A stretch of 32,309 bases of DNA, from the NCBI GenBank assembly GCA_012719295.1, contig JAAYAQ010000140.1:1-32309 (forward strand). Direction: 5' to 3'. This document shows positions 1 to 6,452 of this stretch, one piece after another (the stretch's first letter is position 1; every line of letters begins with the position of its first letter). The stretch is from Candidatus Hydrogenedentota bacterium (GTDB taxonomy: Bacteria; Hydrogenedentota; Hydrogenedentia; Hydrogenedentales; SLHB01). Below the pieces are notes generated by a model that worked only from the letters and a program-made list of their open reading frames with translations, made no database searches and was not told where the DNA came from. Position numbers and translations under genes: made by a program.

Positions 1-2
1 CC

Positions 3-1112
3 ATCGAGAAACTCATCGCGCCCGACCGCCACAACCTCGTATTCGTGCGGCACAAGTCCGGGCCCGTGTATCTCTGGTACGAGATCGTCCATCCCCGCCT
101 GCTGCGCAAGACCGTTGACGAGTACGGCCAGCCGGGGCTCGACCCCTCCGACGTCATTGTCGATGAATACGGCGACATGCTCTGGCGCTTGCGTTCGCTC
201 TACGCGCTCAACAACACCGTCGGGTCGCGTATCGTCTGCATCGGCGGGCCGAGCGGCTGGGGCGCGGGCGGCCAGAAAGCCCCCGAAATCGCCGCCAAGC
301 TTTGGAAGATGGACCTCGTCACCGTCACGTACGACGATCTGGGCGCGCGAATCAAAGCGGCCCGCGCCAATCCCGAGCGCGTGGAACGCGCCGAGGCCGG
401 GGCGGCCGCCTACCTCAAGACTCCCGGCACGCATCTGAAAACCGATGCGGGGTTCGTCAGCCGCGCCTTCCTGTTGACCGAGGTATTCGAGGAGGTCATG
501 GCCGAAGCCAACGCCCAGGCCATCACCGTGAACCATTGCATGGGCACGATCATGCCGCTGTCCGAAACCACCGCCTGCCTCCCCCTGAGCCTCATCAACG
601 ACGCGGGCGCGCTGGCCTTCTGCGAATCCGATTTCGCGGTGATCCCGTCGGGCGTCCTGCTCCACCACATCGCCTCGATGCCCGTGTTCCTGCAGGATCC
701 GACCTACCCGCACCACGGCCTGATCACCCTCGCCCACTGCACCGCCCCGCGCAAGATGGACGGCAAACATCTCGAGGAGGCCTACATTCTCACCCATTTC
801 GAATCCGATTACGGCGCGGCGCCCAAGGTCAACATGCGCATCGGCGAAACCGTCACCGTCATTGACCCCGATTTCCACGACAAGAAATGGATCGGATTCC
901 GCGGCACCATACAGGACAACCCCTTCCTCGACATCTGCCGCTCCCAGGTCGACGTGGCCATCGAGGGCGATTGCGACCGGCTCGCGCGGGATATGCGCGG
1001 TTTCCACTGGATGCTGTCGTACGGCGACCACCTCAAGGAGACGGGCTACGCCCTGCGCAAACTCGGGATCGAGTGGTACAACCTCTCCGACGACAAGACC
1101 ATTGAGGCTTAG
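3..1112 (+). CDS. L-fucose/L-arabinose isomerase-like sugar isomerase, C-terminal part
   Basis: Partial gene: the frame is open to the left edge, so the N-terminus lies outside the window. A GTG at 45 is internal, not a convincing start. The visible ~370 residues resemble the C-terminal half of the L-fucose/L-arabinose isomerase fold, which interconverts aldoses and ketoses in the cytoplasm with a divalent metal. Seen: a NHCMGT segment, an acidic CESDF stretch where the family keeps metal-binding carboxylates, and near the end a GFHWMLSYGDH segment resembling the family's C-terminal histidine region. The exact sugar cannot be read from sequence. The stop is 19 bp before the sulfatase start, which suggests co-transcription and a role in sulfated-sugar use. 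The family call is fairly secure; the substrate is unknown. Confidence 0.72.
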   Translation: MEKLIAPDRHNLVFVRHKSGPVYLWYEIVHPRLLRKTVDEYGQPGLDPSDVIVDEYGDMLWRLRSLYALNNTVGSRIVCIGGPSGWGAGGQKAPEIAAKLWKMDLVTVTYDDLGARIKAARANPERVERAEAGAAAYLKTPGTHLKTDAGFVSRAFLLTEVFEEVMAEANAQAITVNHCMGTIMPLSETTACLPLSLINDAGALAFCESDFAVIPSGVLLHHIASMPVFLQDPTYPHHGLITLAHCTAPRKMDGKHLEEAYILTHFESDYGAAPKVNMRIGETVTVIDPDFHDKKWIGFRGTIQDNPFLDICRSQVDVAIEGDCDRLARDMRGFHWMLSYGDHLKETGYALRKLGIEWYNLSDDKTIEA

Positions 1113-1131
1113 CGGTTCCGGCATAGAGGAC

Positions 1132-2610
1132 ATGCGGCGCTCCCGGCGTGACTTCCTGCGGGCGGCCGGCCTCGCGGGCCTGGCCCTGGCCGGGGCACGC
1201 GGCGGCGCCGCGGCCGGCGCCCGGATCCCGCCCCGGCCGAACATCGTGTTCGTGATGGCCGACGATCTGGGCTATGGCGATCCCCGCTGCATGAACGCCG
1301 CCTCAAAGATCCCCACCCCCCACATGGATCGCCTCGCCCGGGAAGGCGTGCGGTTCACCGACGCGCACACGCCGTCCGCCGTATGCACCCCCACGCGCTA
1401 CGGCGTGCTGACCGGCCGATACTGCTGGCGGTCGCGTCTCACCCGCGGCGTGCTGGAGGGGTACGACCGCGCGCTGATCGAGCCCGGCCGTGTGACCGTC
1501 GCCTCGCTTCTGCGCGAACACGGCTACCACACGGCATGCATCGGCAAGTGGCACCTTGGGCTGGGCGCGGAAAACCCGACCGACTACACCAAACCGCTGC
1601 GTCCCGGCCCCCGCGAGGCCGGGTTCGACGAATTCTACGGCATCGCCGCCTCGCTCGACATGCCGCCCTACTGTTTTATCGAGAACGACCGGCCCGCCGC
1701 CGCTCCCACGGAACACATCGCCAAGTCCGAGCGCCCGGCCTTCTGGCGCGAGGGCGCCATCGCGCCCGGATTCACCCACGAAGCCGTCCTGCCTGTCCTG
1801 ACCGACAAGGCGGTGGCATACATCGAGCGGCGGGCCCAGGAACCGGCGCCCTTTTTCCTCTACTTCCCCCTGACCGCCCCGCACACGCCCTGGGTGCCCG
1901 TCGACACCGTGCACGGCCGCAGCCAGGCCGGGGACTACGGCGATTTCGTCGCACAGGTCGATGACGCGCTCGGCCAGGTCCTCGACGCCCTGGCGCGCAC
2001 CGGGTGCGCGGAACAGACCCTCGTCATCTTCACCAGCGACAACGGCTCGCACTGGACCCCCGCATTCCTCGAAGAATGGGGCCATCGCGCCAACGGCGCA
2101 TGGCGCGGCCAGAAAGCCGATATCTGGGACGGCGGCCACCGCGTCCCCTTCCTCGCCCGCTGGCCCGGCGTCACGCCCCCGGGCACGGCCTGCTCCGAGA
2201 TCATTTGCCTCACCGACCTGCTCGCCACCTGCGCCGCCATCGTGGGCGCCGGGCTCCCGGAGAACGCCGGCGAAGACAGCTTCAACCTCCTGCCGGCCCT
2301 GCGGGGCCAGCCGGGCGGGACCCCCATCCGCGAAGCGACCGTTCATCATGCCTACGACGGCTCGTTTGCGATCCGGCAAGGCCGATGGAAGCTCATCCAG
2401 GGCCTGGGATCCGGCGGATTCAGCGCCCCGCGCGCCATCGACCCCATCGAAGGCGGGCCCCGAGGCCAGTTATACGATCTCGATGCTGATCCCGGCGAAT
2501 CCGTCAACCTCTGGGCGGAACACCCCGACGTGGTGGTGCGTCTGTCGGCGCTGCTCGACCGCTACAAACGGGACGGCCGCAGCCGCCCCAAGCGGTACGA
2601 TCCGGTGTGA
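1132..2610 (+). CDS. Tat-exported sulfatase (formylglycine-dependent)
   Basis: 492-residue type I sulfatase that hydrolyses sulfate esters, probably on polysaccharides, in the periplasm or outside the cell. The N-terminus carries a twin-arginine signal (SRRDFLRAAG) and a hydrophobic stretch. Then come the metal-binding MADDLGYGD (Asp44, Asp45), the signature CTPTR with Cys85 as the residue converted to formylglycine, GKWHLG, and TSDNGSH toward the C-terminal half. Length is usual for the family. The open frame reaches back to 862 inside the preceding gene; ATG 1132 is chosen because the Tat signal starts there and AGAGGA lies just upstream. No formylglycine-generating enzyme or anaerobic maturase is in the window, so maturation must be encoded elsewhere. 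The substrate is not predictable. Confidence 0.93.
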   Translation: MRRSRRDFLRAAGLAGLALAGARGGAAAGARIPPRPNIVFVMADDLGYGDPRCMNAASKIPTPHMDRLAREGVRFTDAHTPSAVCTPTRYGVLTGRYCWRSRLTRGVLEGYDRALIEPGRVTVASLLREHGYHTACIGKWHLGLGAENPTDYTKPLRPGPREAGFDEFYGIAASLDMPPYCFIENDRPAAAPTEHIAKSERPAFWREGAIAPGFTHEAVLPVLTDKAVAYIERRAQEPAPFFLYFPLTAPHTPWVPVDTVHGRSQAGDYGDFVAQVDDALGQVLDALARTGCAEQTLVIFTSDNGSHWTPAFLEEWGHRANGAWRGQKADIWDGGHRVPFLARWPGVTPPGTACSEIICLTDLLATCAAIVGAGLPENAGEDSFNLLPALRGQPGGTPIREATVHHAYDGSFAIRQGRWKLIQGLGSGGFSAPRAIDPIEGGPRGQLYDLDADPGESVNLWAEHPDVVVRLSALLDRYKRDGRSRPKRYDPV

Positions 2611-2689
2611 CGCCTCACCCGGCCTCGGCGCCCTGCCCGTCTACCCCGGCCACGATACTGGATTTTGAATTCCTTCAACCGCAGTTACT

Positions 2690-2726
2690 CATCAAAAGTA
2701 GTTCAGATTTGAACGATCTTTTGATG
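2690..2726. promoter_or_regulatory. Nested palindrome, candidate enhancer/operator
   Basis: Outer arms CATCAAAAG (2690-2698) and CTTTTGATG (2718-2726) are perfect complements. Inside them GTTCA (2701-2705) and TGAAC (2710-2714) form a second perfect pair around GATT. The element is centred about 105 bp upstream of the -24 box, a usual distance for an activator of a sigma-54 promoter. It could instead be the transcript end of the sulfatase gene, but no T-run follows it and it starts 80 bp after that stop codon. Confidence 0.5.
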
Positions 2727-2809
2727 CGCACCTTTCGCATTAATCCGGGGTTCTGTCATCGGAAACTCTTAACACATTGAAAATTATTGACTTACACAAG
2801 AAGCTCGGC

Positions 2810-2825
2810 TGGCACGAAACTTGTT
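2810..2825 (+). promoter_or_regulatory. Sigma-54 (-24/-12) promoter
   Basis: The sequence TGGCACGAAACTTGTT matches the RpoN consensus TGGCACG-N4-TTGC(A/T) at every position of the -24 box and at all but one of the -12 box (GT instead of GC), with correct spacing. It lies about 100 bp before the PEP-CTERM start. RpoN-dependent expression of PEP-CTERM genes, through the PrsK/PrsR pair, is known in other bacteria. The regulator is not in this window. Confidence 0.72.
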
Positions 2826-2927
2826 CTCTCCAGCGTGTGGCGGAGCGGCCCGTGTGCCGCGGGGGCGTGGGGTCTTCCACCTCACACCACATCGTAACCA
2901 TGCAGAATACTGAGAGAGGAGAATCGT

Positions 2928-3614
2928 ATGTGCATACCCCATGGGAGTCGAGTGTCGATGCTTCTTGCTGTGGCGATGCTTCTCGGAGGAGTTGCCGCCC
3001 AGGGCGAACTCATCATAGACACGGGCGACCCGCCCGCGCGGGTTTCCGGGTGGAGTCTTTACGGAGTAGACGTTGTTGGAGAGGCGCCTCACGAGTTTGT
3101 GTGGCTGGCCGCGGAGATCGACCTGGCCCAGGCCTACACCGTGACGGCCATCGAGGCGTGGTTGTGGGAGATTACGCCCGGCGACATCAGCGTAGCCATC
3201 TACGGCGATGGCGGCGACGTGCCGGACACGGGCGTCGAGCTGTTCCGCAACACGTTTTACGCGGATATTCCGTATGTTCCGCTGGGATTTAATAACCAGT
3301 ATACCCTCGGCTGGGAAGGTCCGCAAGGGTTGAGCTGGAATCTTGGCCCGGGCAGCTATTGGGTGGCCCTTGAGGTACTCTCTTCGAGTGTGGCCGAATT
3401 TGCAGCGACGGACCCTGCTGCTAATCCATTGTCCCACTATGCCTTAGACTACGGCGAAGGCTGGCAGCCGGGCGGTGGCAACTGGGGCCTCCGCGTGTAC
3501 GGGACCGCCGAGTCTCAGGGCGATGTCGTTCCGGAACCGGCCACCGTGACCCTGTGCGGTCTGGGGCTCATCGCGCTGGCGGGCCGCTCCATCCGCAACC
3601 GCCGGCCCTTCTGA
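2928..3614 (+). CDS. PEP-CTERM sorting-domain protein
   Basis: 228-residue exported protein. It has an N-terminal signal peptide (hydrophobic run SMLLAVAMLLGG, likely cleavage after VAAQG), a body rich in aromatic and beta-forming residues with no enzyme motif that I recognise, and a C-terminal PEP-CTERM signal: VPEPAT, a transmembrane stretch of about 15 residues, then a basic RSIRNRR tail. Such tails are recognised and cut by exosortase, and the mature proteins are typically delivered to the cell surface or extracellular matrix. No exosortase is in the window. ATG 2928 is supported by a strong purine-rich site (GAGAGGAG) just upstream. It is a single-gene unit between a sigma-54-type promoter and a strong terminator. 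The molecular role is unknown. Confidence 0.9.
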   Translation: MCIPHGSRVSMLLAVAMLLGGVAAQGELIIDTGDPPARVSGWSLYGVDVVGEAPHEFVWLAAEIDLAQAYTVTAIEAWLWEITPGDISVAIYGDGGDVPDTGVELFRNTFYADIPYVPLGFNNQYTLGWEGPQGLSWNLGPGSYWVALEVLSSSVAEFAATDPAANPLSHYALDYGEGWQPGGGNWGLRVYGTAESQGDVVPEPATVTLCGLGLIALAGRSIRNRRPF

Positions 3615-3670
3615 GCCTGAGGGGATTTTCTTTTCACTGGAAACGGGTCGCGGCCGAACCCGGGGACGCC

Positions 3671-3719
3671 AAAAAAAGCGTCGCGCATCCCCTTCCCGCG
3701 CGAAGGGGATGCGCGTTTT
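3671..3719. terminator. Bidirectional intrinsic terminator
   Basis: A perfect 14-bp stem (3682-3695 with 3702-3715, loop CCGCGC) is followed on the plus strand by TTTT (3716-3719). On the minus strand it is followed, four bases after the stem, by seven T (A-run 3671-3677). It sits between the PEP-CTERM stop and the stop of the convergent STAS gene and can end both transcripts. Confidence 0.9.
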
Positions 3720-3758
3720 GTTCCGAACCGTGTCGCCGCCGGCGCGTCCCGCGCACGG

Positions 3759-4121
3759 CTACCCCGCCGTCTGGAGGTCTTCGTTGTACTGGCAGGCCGC
3801 TTCCGTTACGTCTTCCATGGAATGAAAGATGGTGTCGAGGTTGGTGACGTGAAACACGTCGGCCACGTAGGGATTCACGCCGCACACGCGCAAACCGCCG
3901 CCCTGCTTTTCGAGTTCGCGGTAGGCCTTGATGATCTGGGTGATGGCCGCGCTGCTCAGGTACTCGATCTGATGCAGATCGAGCAGCAGATGCGAGCCGG
4001 GATATTTCAGGCAGTATTCCGACAGCTGGCTGCCGAGCGGCTCGGCGTTGGTGGCATCAAGACGCGGCGCTTCGGTCACGGTGGCGATGGCAATCCTGCC
4101 GAACCGGTCGATCTGAAGCAT
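3759..4121 (-). CDS. STAS-domain anti-sigma factor antagonist-like protein
   Basis: 120-residue single STAS domain of the SpoIIAA/RsbV type. Such proteins bind an anti-sigma kinase and are switched by serine phosphorylation. The core is recognisable (LLLDLHQIEYLSSAAITQI). The usual D-S pair at the phosphosite reads S56-S57, so a phosphorylatable serine remains but the preceding aspartate is replaced. The domain fills the whole protein. ATG at 4121 follows a strong purine-rich ribosome site (GGAGGGAGGGG). It is the last gene of a minus-strand group, 72 bp after the aldolase gene, and runs into the shared terminator. No anti-sigma kinase is adjacent; the phosphatase/STAS pair at 12.5-14.1 kb may belong to the same network (inference). 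Confidence 0.82.
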   Translation of the reverse strand: MLQIDRFGRIAIATVTEAPRLDATNAEPLGSQLSEYCLKYPGSHLLLDLHQIEYLSSAAITQIIKAYRELEKQGGGLRVCGVNPYVADVFHVTNLDTIFHSMEDVTEAACQYNEDLQTAG

Positions 4122-4193
4122 TCCCCTCCCTCCTCCCGGCCCCTCTGCCGGAAAGCCCGCGGGTTGCCCAACACTGTCCGGAGATGTTGCGGC

Positions 4194-5171
4194 TCAGAGA
4201 TAGGGCGCAAGCTCCTCTTCGAGTAAACACTTGTACGCGGCGTATTGTTCCTCGCTCACGTTGCCGATGGCCTTGACGTAGTCCACGCCTTTCATCGGCC
4301 GGGCATAGCCGTCGACCGGATACCCCTGTTCCGTGGCATAGCGCTTGAAGAACTCGACGCTGTTGATGTTGAACGCCACAAGCTTGTACACCGCGTGCTG
4401 CGCCATGACCGCGCTCACCGCGTCGCCCGCCTCGAACCGTTCCTGCAGGAAATTGAGCATCTGCGGATACATGGCCGCGCCCTGGCCGATGACCGCCGTC
4501 GACCCGCAGTACAGCCCCGCATAAAAGGCATTCTCGTTGCCCGTAATGTAGGCGAAATCCCTGCCGTACACCGCCGCGCACAGCGTCGCGATGTAGCCCG
4601 CGTCCGCCGTCGACACCTTGATTCCGGCCATATTCGGCATGTCGGCCAGCTTCGCCAGCAGCTCGTGGGTCACGTTATAGGCCGCCGCGGTGCCCGGGGG
4701 CTGGTAGATAAAGGTCGGAATCGACACGGCCGCGCTGACGGTCTCGAAATAGTCCAGAATGACGTCCGCCTCGGTCTGCCCATCGCGGGGCAGAATGGCC
4801 TCCGGGATGGTGTGGACGACGCCGTCCGCGCCCTGCTCTTCGGCGTACCGGCTCAGCTCGACCGCCTCGTTGACGAACACCGCCGGATCGGGATAGTTGT
4901 TGCGGTCGCGGTCCCAGATGCCGGTAGTGCCCACGAGGACGGCGGCGCGGCCCTTCAGATGGCTGCATGCGGTGCGCGCCATGGCCTGCACGTCCTCGTA
5001 GCTGAACGTAAACATCTGGCCCATGCCCGAGCGGACAAAAAAGGCGCTGATGCCGCCGCGGTCAAGCAGGAAATCCAGGAAACGGCACTGGCCATCGGGG
5101 TCGAAGCTCAGATCGGAACGGAAAATGGAGAATGTCGGGGCAATGCACCCCCGTGCATAGGATGGAATCAT
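4194..5171 (-). CDS. Dihydrodipicolinate synthase/N-acetylneuraminate lyase family aldolase
   Basis: 325-residue (beta/alpha)8 class I aldolase-like protein of the DapA/NanA superfamily, which forms a Schiff base between a lysine and a 2-oxo acid such as pyruvate. Seen: the Schiff-base lysine K185 in MAGIKVSTAD and the catalytic tyrosine Y156 in FIYQPPG. The usual early GTTGE motif is replaced at the matching place by RSGMGQMFTF (about residues 47-56), while a GTTG at 81-84 belongs to a later strand. It is therefore unlikely to be the lysine-pathway DapA and more likely a sugar-acid or related aldolase. ATG at 5171 lies 15 bp after the stop of the membrane protein gene, so the two are probably co-transcribed. 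Substrate unknown. Confidence 0.85.
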   Translation of the reverse strand: MIPSYARGCIAPTFSIFRSDLSFDPDGQCRFLDFLLDRGGISAFFVRSGMGQMFTFSYEDVQAMARTACSHLKGRAAVLVGTTGIWDRDRNNYPDPAVFVNEAVELSRYAEEQGADGVVHTIPEAILPRDGQTEADVILDYFETVSAAVSIPTFIYQPPGTAAAYNVTHELLAKLADMPNMAGIKVSTADAGYIATLCAAVYGRDFAYITGNENAFYAGLYCGSTAVIGQGAAMYPQMLNFLQERFEAGDAVSAVMAQHAVYKLVAFNINSVEFFKRYATEQGYPVDGYARPMKGVDYVKAIGNVSEEQYAAYKCLLEEELAPYL

Positions 5172-5186
5172 GGGAATCCTCGTTTT

Positions 5187-5642
5187 CTAACGTTTGTTGC
5201 GGTATTTCTCGACCAGATTCTGGGCAGGGCCAACGCCTTTGGTAAGCGCCGGTTTGCGCGCCCTGACCTTCTGCGCGATCATGGGGCGATACCGGACCAT
5301 GGCGAGCAGAAACGCGACCACCACCGCAAGTTCCAGCCAGAAGATCCAGCCCGGATGGTAGCCCTCGCGATTCCAGAACTCCACCAGCGGCGTGGCCCAG
5401 TCCTTGTAGACGCGCTGTTCCTCGCGCATTTCCATCTGGGTGTTGAACTGAAACCATCGCACGAGGCGCACGAACAGATTCACCGCCACATGAAACAGCC
5501 CGCAGTAGATCACCCACTCCACCGCCCAGAAGATCACCGGGAACGTATACTTCCGGAAAACCAGGAGAATCGGCGTGGCACAAGCCAGAATCACCACATA
5601 CGCTTTCCAGTTCTCGGAAAAGTGCTGTGTCACCGCTTCCAT
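5187..5642 (-). CDS. Small membrane protein of unknown function (about 3 TM)
   Basis: 151 residues; I do not recognise the family. Hydrophobic segments lie at about residues 15-28, 34-57 and 98-113, separated by a charged stretch (MEMREEQRVYKDW), and a basic C-terminal tail follows (KVRARKPALTKG, ending YRNKR). The open frame continues upstream to 6350, but that part is the shadow of greA. ATG 5642 is chosen because AAGGGGAG stands about 8 bases before it and the hydrophobic protein begins there. It is the first gene of a minus-strand group with the aldolase (15 bp gap) and STAS gene, and is divergent from greA. A transporter-like partner for the aldolase's substrate is possible, but nothing in the sequence shows this. 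Confidence 0.75.
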   Translation of the reverse strand: MEAVTQHFSENWKAYVVILACATPILLVFRKYTFPVIFWAVEWVIYCGLFHVAVNLFVRLVRWFQFNTQMEMREEQRVYKDWATPLVEFWNREGYHPGWIFWLELAVVVAFLLAMVRYRPMIAQKVRARKPALTKGVGPAQNLVEKYRNKR

Positions 5643-5691
5643 GGATACGCGCTCCCCTTCCCCCGGCAGTGTAGCACAGGCTCCACAATCG

Positions 5692-5720
5692 TGCAAAACG
5701 CGCCCGGCGTTTGCTATAAT
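5692..5720 (+). promoter_or_regulatory. greA promoter with extended -10
   Basis: A perfect TATAAT (5715-5720) is preceded by TGC, giving an extended -10. The -35 is poor (TGCAAA at 5692-5697, 17-bp spacer), as expected when an extended -10 compensates. A 7-bp hairpin (5725-5731 with 5738-5744) falls at the expected start of the transcript, about 45 nt before the greA start. Confidence 0.7.
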
Positions 5721-5768
5721 CCCCTGCCGGCCGGTCAGCCGGCAATCAGCAAGAGGTGGAGAATCGCG

Positions 5769-6239
5769 TTGGTGGAAAAACTCTACATGTCCGCCGAGGG
5801 CCTCGAGAAGCTCAAGGCGGAGCTGCAGGAATGCCGTGCGCGCACCCGCATCGTGGCCGACGCCATCGAGCGAGCCCGGGAACTCGGCGATCTGCGCGAA
5901 AACGCCGACTACCACGCCGCCAAGGAAGAACAGGCCATGCTGGCGGCGCGGATCAAGGACATCGAGGACAAGGTCACCCGGGCCGCCATCGTGGATGACG
6001 CCGCCATCGACGCCACCAAAGCGTATATTGGCGCGACCGTGCGGGTATTGAATATCAAGACGCAGCGCGAGAACACCTACATGCTGGTCAGCCCCGTCGA
6101 AGCCGACGTCACCGAGGGGAAGATCTCCGTGCGGTCGCCGGTGGGCGAGGCGCTGCTTGGCAAGAGCGTCGGTGAACGCGCCGTGGCCAACGTGCCCGCG
6201 GGCGCGTTCGAGATGGAGATCCTCGAGATCACCCGATGA
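5769..6239 (+). CDS. greA: Transcription elongation factor GreA
   Basis: 156-residue factor that inserts its N-terminal coiled coil into the RNA polymerase secondary channel and stimulates cleavage of backtracked transcripts. Seen: an N-terminal coiled coil with the tip motif GDLRENADYHAAKEEQ carrying the functional acidic residues, then the C-terminal FKBP-like domain (SPVGEALLGKSVGE, ending EMEILEITR). Length is normal. Start choice: there is no ATG. TTG 5769 and GTG 5772 are adjacent in frame; TTG is 8 bases after AGGTGGA and GTG 11, so TTG is slightly favoured and the difference is one residue. It has its own promoter and a terminator candidate at 6337-6363, so carB may be transcribed separately. 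Confidence 0.95.
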   Translation: MVEKLYMSAEGLEKLKAELQECRARTRIVADAIERARELGDLRENADYHAAKEEQAMLAARIKDIEDKVTRAAIVDDAAIDATKAYIGATVRVLNIKTQRENTYMLVSPVEADVTEGKISVRSPVGEALLGKSVGERAVANVPAGAFEMEILEITR

Positions 6240-6336
6240 CCCGGCGCATCGGAAGCGGTGCGCGGCCGGTAGGCGCCGGCCGGCACGGCACGCCGCCCGA
6301 ACCGCGGCCGGCTTCGCGCGGGTCCGGGCGGGCTCC

Positions 6337-6363
6337 GGGGGTGCAGACATGCACGCCCGTTTT
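6337..6363 (+). terminator. Candidate terminator after greA
   Basis: A nine-pair stem (6337-6345 with 6350-6358) with one G-G mismatch and loop GACA is followed by GTTTT (6359-6363). It lies about 100 bp after the greA stop. The T-run is short, so partial read-through into carB is possible. Confidence 0.6.
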
Positions 6364-6383
6364 GTGTATCAGGGCGCCTGGAC

Positions 6384-6419
6384 GGCGCGCGCGGAACCGG
6401 CGCGGCCGGTGCGCGCGCC
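6384..6419 (+). promoter_or_regulatory. Stable G+C hairpin in the carB leader
   Basis: Arms GGCGCGCGC (6384-6392) and GCGCGCGCC (6411-6419) pair perfectly, and inside them ACCGGC (6396-6401) pairs with GCCGGT (6405-6410) around a 3-base loop. This gives 15 pairs with one 3-base bulge (GGA). It ends 33 bases before the carB ATG and no T-run follows. It could be a leader structure affecting carB expression, or only high-GC sequence folding on itself. Function not shown. Confidence 0.45.
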
Positions 6420-6452
6420 AGGGGTCGTAACCATCGGAATTGCAGGGAATCG

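Larger units (their letters stand above)
2611..2927. other. Intergenic control region ahead of the PEP-CTERM gene
   Basis: This 317-bp stretch holds no credible gene. It is visibly richer in A+T than its surroundings between about 2660 and 2800. In order it contains a small inverted repeat TTGAA-N4-TTCAA (2665-2678), a 37-bp nested palindrome (2690-2726), an A/T-rich tract at about 2770-2796 that could bend, a sigma-54-type promoter (2810-2825) and a leader of roughly 90 nt. The order enhancer, bend, promoter fits sigma-54 control of the downstream gene. That reading is inferred. Confidence 0.6.

Noticed and set aside
2784-3437. 217-residue minus-strand frame overlapping the PEP-CTERM gene
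   Set aside because: No motif, and it would conflict with a gene that has signal peptide, PEP-CTERM tail, promoter and terminator.
4245-5768. Possible long N-terminal extension or fusion of GreA
   Set aside because: The frame is open by chance opposite the minus-strand aldolase; GreA has normal length from 5769 with its own promoter and ribosome site.
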